Positions 1 through 5,908 of a DNA stretch of 9,906 nucleotides are shown piece by piece (the first letter of the stretch is position 1; each line of letters begins with the position of its first letter). Made by a program: the position numbers and the translations under genes. The notes beneath the pieces were generated by a model. It searched no databases. It saw only the letters and a program-made list of their open reading frames with translations, and was not told the DNA's origin. The stretch is from JBEKHI01 sp050012355 (GTDB lineage: Bacteria; Actinomycetota; Actinomycetes; Streptosporangiales; Streptosporangiaceae), in assembly GCA_050012355.1 (NCBI GenBank), contig JBEKHI010000323.1:1-9906 (forward strand), written 5' to 3'.

Positions 1-185
1 ACCGCGGCGTGGTCGGGCTGCACCAGACGGGCATCCCCGACGAGTACCAGCCTGGCCTGTCGGTGCGGTTCATGGGGATCGACGAGCAGGCCATCATCTC
101 CTACCTGGTCTCCGCCTACTACTCGGCCGCGATCCTGGTACCCGACGCCATCGGTGTACTGGAGAACGTCGAGATCGGGCACTGA
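1..185 (+). CDS. Family 2B encapsulin shell protein, first copy (C-terminal end only)
   Basis: Only the last 60 residues lie in the window. They read in the frame starting at base 3 and end ...VLENVEIGH-stop. Residues such as GVVGLHQTGIPDEY and the SYLVSAYYSAA stretch align without gaps to the C-terminus of the next gene, with about 47 of 58 positions identical. This is therefore a paralogous shell protein with the HK97-type coat fold that builds encapsulin nanocompartments. In Family 2B one strand often encodes two shell paralogues next to a cargo enzyme (terpene cyclase, polyprenyl transferase or sugar kinase types are known for the family). That cargo, and any cyclic-nucleotide-binding-like domain of this copy, would lie upstream of base 1 and cannot be judged. 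The TGA stop overlaps the next ATG by one base (TGATG at 183-187), so the two genes are probably translationally coupled and made in linked amounts. Confidence 0.85.
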   Translation, partial: RGVVGLHQTGIPDEYQPGLSVRFMGIDEQAIISYLVSAYYSAAILVPDAIGVLENVEIGH

Positions 186-1459
186 TGGCCCAGGTCACGG
201 AGGAACGGCGGCGGTCGCTCGGCACCGCCGCCGCGCGCAACCTGGCCACCACCCACAAGACCGTCCCGCACGCTCAGGGCATCACGCCGCGCTGGCTGCT
301 GCGGTCGCTGCCCTGGGTCGAGGTGTCCGGCGGCGCGTACCGGGTGAACCGGCGGCGGGTGGACCGGGCCGCGGACGGCACCGTGCTCTTCACGTTGGAG
401 AGTGGTCGGGCCCGCGTCGTTCCGTCATCGTTGCGGTCGCTGGGCGCGTTCTCCCTGGTCGGCGAAGATGAGCTATCGACGCTGGCCACCTCGTTCTCGC
501 AGCATGAATACGCGGCGGGCTCGCCGATCGGCGACGATTCCTTGGTGCTGATCGTTGCCGGCAAGGCGGCCAGGACCAAGTCCGGTAAGTACGGCCACGC
601 CGTCACGGTCGCCGTGGTCGCCGAGGGCGCGGCGGTGGCCGGGCCGGCCACCGCCCTTACCCCGGTGACCACGCTCGAGCTGCCACTGGGGCGGCTTCCG
701 CCGCCGCCGGAGCTGGGGGCGGTGAACGGCAAGGGCGAGGCGGCGATCGACGTGGCTTCCGGGCACTCGGGCGAAGCCGGGCTGGCCGGCACGTTCGCGG
801 ACTACGATCCCGCGCCCGCCGAGTACGAGCTGCACGTCGCGCAGACCGTGCTCCGGGTGCACTCCCGGGTCGCTGACCTGTACAGCTCACCGATGAACCA
901 GGTCGATCAGCAGCTGCGGCTCACCATCGAGGCGCTGCGCGAGCGAGAGGAGGATGAACTAATCAACAACCCGGACATCGGGCTGCTGGCCAGCGCCGAC
1001 CCTGGCCAGCGGATCCATACGTCGTCCGGGCCGCCGACCCCGGATGACCTGGACGAGCTGCTCACGAGGCGGCGCAAGTCACGGTTCTTCCTCGCGCATC
1101 CTCGGGCGATCGCGGCGTTCGGGCGCGCGTGTACGGCGCGTTCGCTGTACCCGGAGCCTTTGGTGTTTGAGGGCCGCACGGTACCGGCGTGGCGCGGCGT
1201 GCCGATCCTGCCGTGCGACAAGATCCCGGTGTCGTCTGAGGGCATCACCTCGATCCTGGTGCTGCGCACCGGGGACGACGACCAGGGAGTTGTCGGGCTG
1301 CACCAGACCGGCCTCCCCGACGAGTACGAGCCCGGTCTGTCAGTACGGCTGACCGGGATCGATGAGCAGGCGATCATGTCCTACCTGGTCTCCGCGTATT
1401 ACTCGGTCGCGGTGCTGGTCCCCGACGCGCTCGGCGTCCTGGAGAACGTGCAGCTCTGA
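185..1459 (+). CDS. Family 2B encapsulin shell protein, second copy, with reduced cNMP-binding-like domain
   Basis: This 424-aa protein is a structural shell subunit expected to self-assemble into a protein compartment, probably mixed with the product of the upstream copy. The N-terminal arm (about 10-58: SLGTAAARNLATT, GITPRWLLRSLPWVEV, YRVNRR) is typical of Family 2 shells. Residues about 85-168 occupy the place of the cyclic-nucleotide-binding-like insertion of Family 2B. Here the domain is short and lacks a recognisable phosphate-binding cassette (no FGE...R motif, only GAAVAGPATA). Residues about 185-424 are the coat domain, with the motifs AAIDVASGHSGE, AQTVLRVHSRVADLY, PPTPDDLDELL, RFFLAHPRAIAAFGR and PAWRGVPILPCDKIP. 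From memory, full 2B shells are some 40 residues longer, and the difference lies in the insertion. The ATG overlaps the stop of the first shell gene, which decides the start. No cargo gene follows; a hairpin and a convergent operon come next. Nucleotide binding by this copy is doubtful. Confidence 0.9.
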   Translation: MAQVTEERRRSLGTAAARNLATTHKTVPHAQGITPRWLLRSLPWVEVSGGAYRVNRRRVDRAADGTVLFTLESGRARVVPSSLRSLGAFSLVGEDELSTLATSFSQHEYAAGSPIGDDSLVLIVAGKAARTKSGKYGHAVTVAVVAEGAAVAGPATALTPVTTLELPLGRLPPPPELGAVNGKGEAAIDVASGHSGEAGLAGTFADYDPAPAEYELHVAQTVLRVHSRVADLYSSPMNQVDQQLRLTIEALREREEDELINNPDIGLLASADPGQRIHTSSGPPTPDDLDELLTRRRKSRFFLAHPRAIAAFGRACTARSLYPEPLVFEGRTVPAWRGVPILPCDKIPVSSEGITSILVLRTGDDDQGVVGLHQTGLPDEYEPGLSVRLTGIDEQAIMSYLVSAYYSVAVLVPDALGVLENVQL

Positions 1460-1478
1460 GGGTTGCTGCGGCCGCCTG

Positions 1479-1524
1479 TCGGTGGCCCATCGCTGGGGCG
1501 ATCCCGCCAGCGATGGGCCACCGA
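1479..1524. terminator. Perfect 18-bp hairpin between convergent genes, probable bidirectional terminator
   Basis: Arm TCGGTGGCCCATCGCTGG (1479-1496) is exactly complementary to 1507-1524, around a 10-base loop. It begins 20 bases after the encapsulin stop and lies 55 bases beyond the flavoprotein stop on the other strand. No T-run follows, which is common for actinobacterial terminators. Placement and symmetry support termination of both operons; no other function is visible. Confidence 0.75.
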
Positions 1525-1578
1525 TGGGGCTCAGCCTCCGGTTTCGTCTGCTGGGGGGCACCTATCCTTTGCTTTGCC

Positions 1579-4290
1579 TCAGGAGGGGGCAGCGGCGTGC
1601 CGGGCGTAGGCCCGCACGTCGGCGTCGGTGTCGTCAGCCGCGGCGGCTAGCGCACTGGCGGCTTCCGGGGCGGCTGACCGGCGGGCGAGCGCGATGATCG
1701 CGGCCTTGCGTACGTCCGCGTGCGGATCGGCGGCGGCGCTGGCTAGGGCGGCGATGGCTTCCGCGGTGGCGGCGCCGCCTAGTCCCTCGGCCGCACCGGC
1801 GCGGACCTGCCAGGCGGTGTCGGCTAGCGCCGCGATAGCGAGGGCGTCCAGCGGCGGCGGGCAGCCGAGCGCGCCGGCCGCCTTGAGCGCCGCCGCTCGA
1901 ACCAGCGGGTCGCCGTCCGCGGCGAGGCCGACGAGCACATCGGCTGAGTTGGTGCTGGTTAGCGCGGAGATGCCCTCGGCTATGGCGATGCGGACGTCGC
2001 GGGACGGGTCGGCGGCGGCGCCCGCCAGCGGCCCGGCCGCGCCGACGGAGACTAGGCCGCGGACCGCGCTGACCCGGACCCGGCGGTCGGGGTCGGCGAG
2101 CGCCGCGGCGTACAGGTCCGCGTCACCGGCCCGGCCTCGCCGGGTCACGTCCAGCAGCGCCGAGCGGACGACCGGATCGGTGCCGACGGCCGCCTCGGCC
2201 AGCGAGCCGCGGAACTCCGGCTCCTCGAACGGCAGGATCTCGGTCAGCTCGCGGAGCGCGGCGGCCGCGGCGTGCCGGACCGTGCCGTGCTCGTCGCCGC
2301 AGGCGCGTACCAGCAGCGTTCCGGTTCCGGCCGGCACGGCCTCGGCTAGCGACGCGACGGCCGCCCGCCGCACCCGGGCGTCGGGATCGTTCAGGTACGG
2401 CTCGAACGCCGCGGCCTCCACCTCGGTCTCGGTCTCGCTGAGCCGCAGTGCCTCCACCACGCGGTCCGATCGCGAGGATGTGCCATTCACGTGGTCGGGA
2501 CCGCCAGAACGAGACATGCTCGCGGCCGCGTCACCCCGCGCGGTGAGCGACGGACCCGCCGGGCCGATCGGGTCACCGATCGTCACCGACGCATGCTCGC
2601 GGACGGGGACGGTGAACTCGGGGACGGGGACCCGGTACGGGGCGACGGCGCGCTTGACGAATTCCGCGGTGCCATCGGGACCGCGCCGGACGTTCAGGTG
2701 CCAGAACCATTCGTCGTCGTCGCGGTCTGGGAGGTCGGCGCGGTCGTGGTACAAACCCCAGCGGGACTCGGCGCGCACCAGCGACGCCCTAGCCGCCAGC
2801 TCCGCGCAGTCCCTGATGAACGTCACCTCCGCGCAGCGCATCAGCTCGTGCGGCGTCCGCGCGCCCATCGCCGCGATGTCGCCCTTCATCCGTTCGAAGG
2901 TCTCGAGGGCGATCCGCAGCTTCGCCGCCGTCTTGGGCGGTGCGACGTAATCATTGACAAAACGACGGAGCTTGAATTCCACCTGTTGCTGTGGCGGCCC
3001 ATCGGGATTGTTCAGCGGGCGGTAGATCAGTTCCCGCGCCGCTTCGATCTGGTCGGCCGGCAGTTCCGTCGGCGCCCCGCGGCGGGCATCGGCGGCGTCG
3101 GCGCCCGCCAGGTCGCCGAACACGAACGCGCCGATCATGTAGTTGTGCGGCACACAGGCGAGGTCACCCGCCGCATACAGGCCGGGCACGCTGGTGCGCG
3201 CGTTCTCGTCGACCCATACGCCCGAGGAGGAATGGCCGCCGCAGAACCCGATCTCGGAGATGTGCATCTCCACGTCGTGCGTGCGGTAGTCGTGGCCCCG
3301 GCCCGCGTGGAAGGTGCCTCGGGTCGGCCGTTCCGTGGTGTGCAGGATGCCTTCGAGCTCGGACAGCGTTTCCGTCGGCAGGTGGGTGAGCTTCAGGTAG
3401 ATGGGCCCGCGGGCCGACGCGATCTCCTGGGCGACCTCGGCCATCATCTGACCGGACCAGTAGTCGCAGTCGACGAACCGGCTTCCCTCGTGGTTCACCT
3501 GGTAGCCGCCGAACGGGTTGGCCACGTATGCGCAGGCGGGGCCGTTGTAGTCCTTGATCAGCGGGTTGATCTGGAAGCATTCGAGCCCGGACAGCTCGGC
3601 GCCCGCGTGGTAGGCCATCGCGTGCCCGTCGCCGGCGTTGGTCGGGTTCTCATAGGTGCCGTACAGGTACCCGCTGGCGGGCAGCCCGAGCCTGCCGCAC
3701 GCGCCGGTCGCCAGGATCACCGACCCGGCGGCCACGGTCACGAACTCACCGGTGCGGGTGTTGAACCCGGCGATCCCGCAGGCGCGCCCGGCCGTGTCGG
3801 TGAGCACCCGGACCGGCATGACCCGGTTCTCGATCCGCACCCGCTCCCTGATCGACCGCTGCCGGAGCACGCGGTACAGCACCTTCTTGACGTCCTTGCC
3901 CTCGGGCATCGGCAGCACATAGGAGCCGGACCTGTGCACCCGGCGCACGTCGTAGTCGCCGAACGCGTCCTTGGCGAACTTCACTCCGTACCGTTCCAGG
4001 CGCTGCACCATGTCGAAGCCGCGGCTAGCGGTCTGCCAGATCGTCTCCTGGTTGACGATCCCGTCGTTGGCGCGGGTGATCTCCGCGACGTAGTCCTCGG
4101 GGGTGGCGCGGCCCGGGATGACCGCGTTGTTCACCCCGTCCATGCCCATCGCCAGCGCGCCGGAGTGCCGGACGTGCGCCTTGTCGAGCAGCAGGACGTC
4201 GGCGCCGTGTTCGGCCGCGGTGATGGCCGCCATGGTGCCCGCGGTGCCGCCCCCGATCACGGCGACGTCGCAGGTCAGATCGGGGGTCAT
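1579..4290 (-). CDS. AprA/fumarate-reductase-like FAD flavoprotein fused to C-terminal HEAT repeats
   Basis: A 903-aa cytoplasmic flavoprotein of the fumarate reductase/succinate dehydrogenase/APS reductase alpha superfamily, expected to exchange electrons with the ferredoxin encoded just upstream. The FAD site is clear: GGGTAG (13-18), acidic DK (36-37), HSGALAMG (42-49), SVILATGACG (190-199) and LYAAGD (371-376). The SRWGLYH...DRDDDEWFWHL stretch resembles the AprA C-terminal region. Aligned on AMG/AQG, the position of the covalent-FAD histidine of SDH is a serine (S43), so FAD is probably not covalently bound, as in AprA. From about residue 628 to the end there are nine D-x-x-x-V-R-x-x-A units of HEAT/PBS-lyase type (DPDARVRRAA, DPSRDVRIAI, DPHADVRKAA and others), probably a docking surface. 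An open frame extends upstream, but ATG at 4290 forms an ATGA overlap with the ferredoxin stop and immediately precedes the Rossmann strand, so it is the chosen start. Substrate is unknown; sulfur chemistry is only a guess from AprA kinship. Confidence 0.88.
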   Translation of the reverse strand: MTPDLTCDVAVIGGGTAGTMAAITAAEHGADVLLLDKAHVRHSGALAMGMDGVNNAVIPGRATPEDYVAEITRANDGIVNQETIWQTASRGFDMVQRLERYGVKFAKDAFGDYDVRRVHRSGSYVLPMPEGKDVKKVLYRVLRQRSIRERVRIENRVMPVRVLTDTAGRACGIAGFNTRTGEFVTVAAGSVILATGACGRLGLPASGYLYGTYENPTNAGDGHAMAYHAGAELSGLECFQINPLIKDYNGPACAYVANPFGGYQVNHEGSRFVDCDYWSGQMMAEVAQEIASARGPIYLKLTHLPTETLSELEGILHTTERPTRGTFHAGRGHDYRTHDVEMHISEIGFCGGHSSSGVWVDENARTSVPGLYAAGDLACVPHNYMIGAFVFGDLAGADAADARRGAPTELPADQIEAARELIYRPLNNPDGPPQQQVEFKLRRFVNDYVAPPKTAAKLRIALETFERMKGDIAAMGARTPHELMRCAEVTFIRDCAELAARASLVRAESRWGLYHDRADLPDRDDDEWFWHLNVRRGPDGTAEFVKRAVAPYRVPVPEFTVPVREHASVTIGDPIGPAGPSLTARGDAAASMSRSGGPDHVNGTSSRSDRVVEALRLSETETEVEAAAFEPYLNDPDARVRRAAVASLAEAVPAGTGTLLVRACGDEHGTVRHAAAAALRELTEILPFEEPEFRGSLAEAAVGTDPVVRSALLDVTRRGRAGDADLYAAALADPDRRVRVSAVRGLVSVGAAGPLAGAAADPSRDVRIAIAEGISALTSTNSADVLVGLAADGDPLVRAAALKAAGALGCPPPLDALAIAALADTAWQVRAGAAEGLGGAATAEAIAALASAAADPHADVRKAAIIALARRSAAPEAASALAAAADDTDADVRAYARHAAAPS

Positions 4291-4514
4291 CGCAGCAGGT
4301 AAGGCATGTTGACCGTGACCGCGCCTGACGGGCAGCGGGCCGCGCACGGACCGCAGTACCAGCACTCGTCGACGTGCATGTACGCCTTGCCGCTCTCCGG
4401 GTGGATCGCGAGCGAGTCCAGCGGGCAGATATCGACGCACAGGGTGCAGCCATCGATGCACAGCGACTCGTCGATGGTCACCGGCACGTCGGCCCGGTTG
4501 GGTACCAGGGGCAT
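4287..4514 (-). CDS. AprB-like ferredoxin with two [4Fe-4S] clusters
   Basis: A 75-aa soluble electron carrier. Two cysteine sets are present: C19, C23, C26, C30-P and C51, C54, C57, C61-P, the 2x[4Fe-4S] pattern. The segment DECWYCGPCAARCPSGA followed by a short tail ending in PYLLR resembles the core of APS reductase beta subunits. It includes a tryptophan (W52) directly after the first cysteine of the second motif, where AprB has a conserved Trp between a cluster and the FAD. It lacks the longer cluster-I loop and the C-terminal belt of true AprB, so it is a reduced version or a generic partner. A strong GGAGGA ribosome-binding site seven bases upstream lies inside the end of the gntR gene and fixes the ATG. 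The stop overlaps the flavoprotein start by four bases, implying coupled synthesis of a two-subunit enzyme. Confidence 0.9.
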   Translation of the reverse strand: MPLVPNRADVPVTIDESLCIDGCTLCVDICPLDSLAIHPESGKAYMHVDECWYCGPCAARCPSGAVTVNMPYLLR

Positions 4515-4517
4515 AGA

Positions 4518-5309
4518 TCAGTCCTCCGAGTGTCGCCGGAGTTCGCCGCTCAGCATGAGCCGGTCACCCCGGATCCGGATGTACTCGTAGTCGACGGGTG
4601 TCCCGTCGGCCAGGCAGGCGAGCCGCTCGACGGCCAGCAGGGCGCTGCTGGGAGCGACGCCGAGCAGCGCGGCGGTGTGCGGGTCGGCGTTTACCGCCTC
4701 GACGGTCAGCGAGCCACCAGATAGCGGCTGGCCCGCGTGCCGCTCGATGAGCGTGAAGATGTCGGTGCCCGCCAGGTCATCGGCCCGCACCGCCTCGCCG
4801 ACCTCCCGGGTGAGATAGGTGAGGTCGAGGGAGAGTGGCGTGCCGTTCAGCCGGCGGAGCCTTTCGATGTAGATCACCTCGGCCTGTCCGAGGCGGGTCG
4901 CGATCAACGGCGGGGCGGTGACGAGGCCGACGGCGCGTACCTCGTTGACGACGGTGCCGTGCTCGCGGAGTTCCTCCGCGAGGCCGGATAGCCGGGACAG
5001 CGCGTGCGGGTAGCGCCGCTCCCCCGTCACGACCGTCCCGATGCCCTGGACGCGGGTGACCAGTCCCTCGGCGACCAGTGCCGCGAGCGCGTCGCGGACG
5101 GTGTTGCGGGATACGCCGAACTCCCGGCCGAGCGCGTCCTCGTTCGGCAGCGTGCTGTACGTGCCGGACAGCACCTGGCGGCGCAGCACGTCGGCGACCT
5201 GCCTAGCACGGTCGGCACGCAGCCGGCGGCCGTCGGCCAGCACGTTCGGCTGCTCCCCCGGTGCGTCTGGCTCGCCGGGTGTGTCGGCTTCGTTGGTCAA
5301 GGCGGGCAT
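4518..5309 (-). CDS. GntR-family transcriptional regulator, HutC-type with UTRA domain
   Basis: A 263-aa predicted DNA-binding regulator. After a flexible acidic N-terminus (about 1-28), residues about 32-96 form the GntR winged helix, with YSTLPNEDALGREFGVSRNTVRDALAALVAEGLVTRVQGIGTVV as the signature (split here only by notation; recognition helix about 66-80). Residues about 110-258 are the UTRA ligand-binding domain (ALSRLSGLAEEL, IYIERLRRLNG, TPVDYEYIRIRGDR). Such proteins bind small acids, sugars or amines and usually repress their own operon. It is the first gene of a three-gene unit: the ferredoxin begins three bases after its stop. The ligand probably relates to the substrate of the flavoprotein. 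A decayed second copy lies at 7286-7553, and the upstream region is nearly identical in both. No strong ribosome-binding site precedes the ATG at 5309. The start is supported because conservation with the decayed copy runs through it. Another in-frame start cannot be excluded. Confidence 0.9.
   Translation of the reverse strand: MPALTNEADTPGEPDAPGEQPNVLADGRRLRADRARQVADVLRRQVLSGTYSTLPNEDALGREFGVSRNTVRDALAALVAEGLVTRVQGIGTVVTGERRYPHALSRLSGLAEELREHGTVVNEVRAVGLVTAPPLIATRLGQAEVIYIERLRRLNGTPLSLDLTYLTREVGEAVRADDLAGTDIFTLIERHAGQPLSGGSLTVEAVNADPHTAALLGVAPSSALLAVERLACLADGTPVDYEYIRIRGDRLMLSGELRRHSED
4522..4527 (-). promoter_or_regulatory. Ribosome-binding site of the ferredoxin gene
   Basis: GGAGGA on the - strand, with a seven-base spacer to the ATG at 4514. 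It lies within the last codons of the upstream regulator gene (stop at 4518), so the two genes are on one transcript. Confidence 0.75.
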
Positions 5310-5436
5310 GTGAGCAGGCTACATGTCCGATCGGAAAGGCAAAATATCGCCACAGATCCGCCACCCAGATTTGCGAAAAATCGCTTCTGACCTGTGGGTT
5401 CATCAACCGCTACAACCGTTACGCCACCCTTGCGCC
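5268..5436. repeat. Direct repeat, copy A (gntR start, leader, marR end)
   Basis: Matches 7512-7680 with a constant offset of 2244 bp and no gaps. Positions 5268-5388 differ from the other copy at only three bases. Positions 5389-5415 are divergent, and 5416-5436 are again nearly identical. On the - strand, 5419-5436 spell the last codons of the marR gene (GARVA-stop) although no marR gene lies here. This shows that the segment descends from a marR-gntR junction. Confidence 0.9.
5310..5389 (-). promoter_or_regulatory. Leader/promoter region of the gntR operon with palindromic operator candidate
   Basis: The 80 bp upstream of gntR are AT-rich for this genome and nearly identical to 7554-7633. 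A perfect 10-bp palindrome, TCCGATCGGA, lies at 5326-5335, 17-26 bases before the start codon. A GCGA-AAAA-TCGC inverted repeat lies at 5373-5384. GATATTTTG on the - strand (about 5340-5348) could be a -10 element, but I see no convincing -35. Placement of the palindrome between a possible promoter and the start fits autorepression by the GntR protein; binding is inferred, not shown. Confidence 0.5.
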
Positions 5437-5463
5437 AGCTCCCTATCTCGCCCGCCATCCCTG

Positions 5464-5510
5464 CTAGCGATGGCCGCTAGCGATCCCCGGCCGCGGTGGT
5501 CCATCGCTGG
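5464..5510. repeat. Imperfect inverted repeat related to the 1479-1524 hairpin
   Basis: Arms CTAGCGATGGCC (5464-5475) and GTCCATCGCTGG (5499-5510) pair at 10 of 12 positions around a 23-base loop. The right side belongs to a 19-base match, one mismatch, with the terminator arm at 1480-1498 (cggtggYccatcgctgggg at 5494-5512). GCTAGCGAT occurs twice in direct orientation (5463-5471, 5476-5484). It could be a terminator relic or a small dispersed repeat. Confidence 0.5.
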
Positions 5511-5700
5511 GGCCCGGATCCGGCCTGCGCGGACTGGGAGCACGCTCCGGTGCCTTCTTCCGCTAGGACGCGCTGTGGATTTGGTGACGATTGCCCGATT
5601 AGGCGCGTGGCGTCCGTGCCAGGATGTGGTTCGAATTTGCCCGTATGGCGCATTCAGTGACATCTAACGCATAGCTAACACGAGCGGCGTCCCGGACCGA

Positions 5701-5748
5701 GAGTATGCGCCGTTCACACGGTTGGGACCGCGCGAACGGCACATACTC
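5701..5748. repeat. Long intergenic hairpin / dyad
   Basis: GAGTATGCGCCGTTC (5701-5715) pairs with GAACGGCACATACTC (5734-5748) at 14 of 15 positions. Inside, CGGT (5719-5722) and ACCG (5727-5730) close a four-base TGGG loop. It lies 160 bp upstream of the orphan gene and carries no T-run. It might be an operator, a structured RNA element or a mobile-element end; nothing in the sequence decides between these. Confidence 0.6.
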
Positions 5749-5908
5749 GCGACGATAGTTAAGGGAAGAGACTTCAGACAACTCGGACATATAGCCACGG
5801 AGACAGAACTGCCTGAGTAAACGTAAACTCCCGCGCCGACCAGCGCGTCAATAGATCAGTAGAGCGGCAAGTGAGGTCTCAACGGGCGAAGCAAACCATG
5901 GGAGAGCC

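Larger units (their letters stand above)
5437..5908. other. Gene-poor stretch with hairpins upstream of the orphan membrane-protein gene
   Basis: These 472 bases contain no convincing gene. Two short - strand open frames (5403-5663 and 5599-5790) have no recognisable domains and no good ribosome-binding site. The first part is GC-rich and carries an inverted repeat (5464-5510). From about 5630 the composition becomes AT-richer, with a large hairpin at 5701-5748 and the direct repeats CTAACGC/CTAACAC around 5664-5681. The promoter of the gene at 5909 must lie in the last 150 bases, but I see no consensus boxes. Confidence 0.5.

Noticed and set aside
1628..2950. Long + strand open frame of 440 codons
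   Set aside because: It is the antisense shadow of the HEAT-repeat part, with Ala/Ser/Arg-biased sequence only.
2491..4302. Long + strand open frame of 603 codons
   Set aside because: It is antisense to the flavoprotein gene, rich in Arg/Val/Gly/Asp from GC-rich third positions, and has no recognisable domain.
4291..4461. N-terminal extension of the flavoprotein reading frame by 57 codons
   Set aside because: It lies inside the ferredoxin gene in another frame. The ATGA overlap at 4287-4290 and the Rossmann start directly after ATG 4290 favour the shorter protein.
5610..5660. tRNA-like T-loop GGTTCGAAT near 5629
   Set aside because: The flanking bases do not form a T stem or an acceptor stem, and no anticodon arm is found upstream. 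It is also not convincing as an attachment site.
5599..5790. Short - strand frame over the large hairpin
   Set aside because: There is no domain or ribosome-binding site, and the hairpin explains part of its repetitive sequence.
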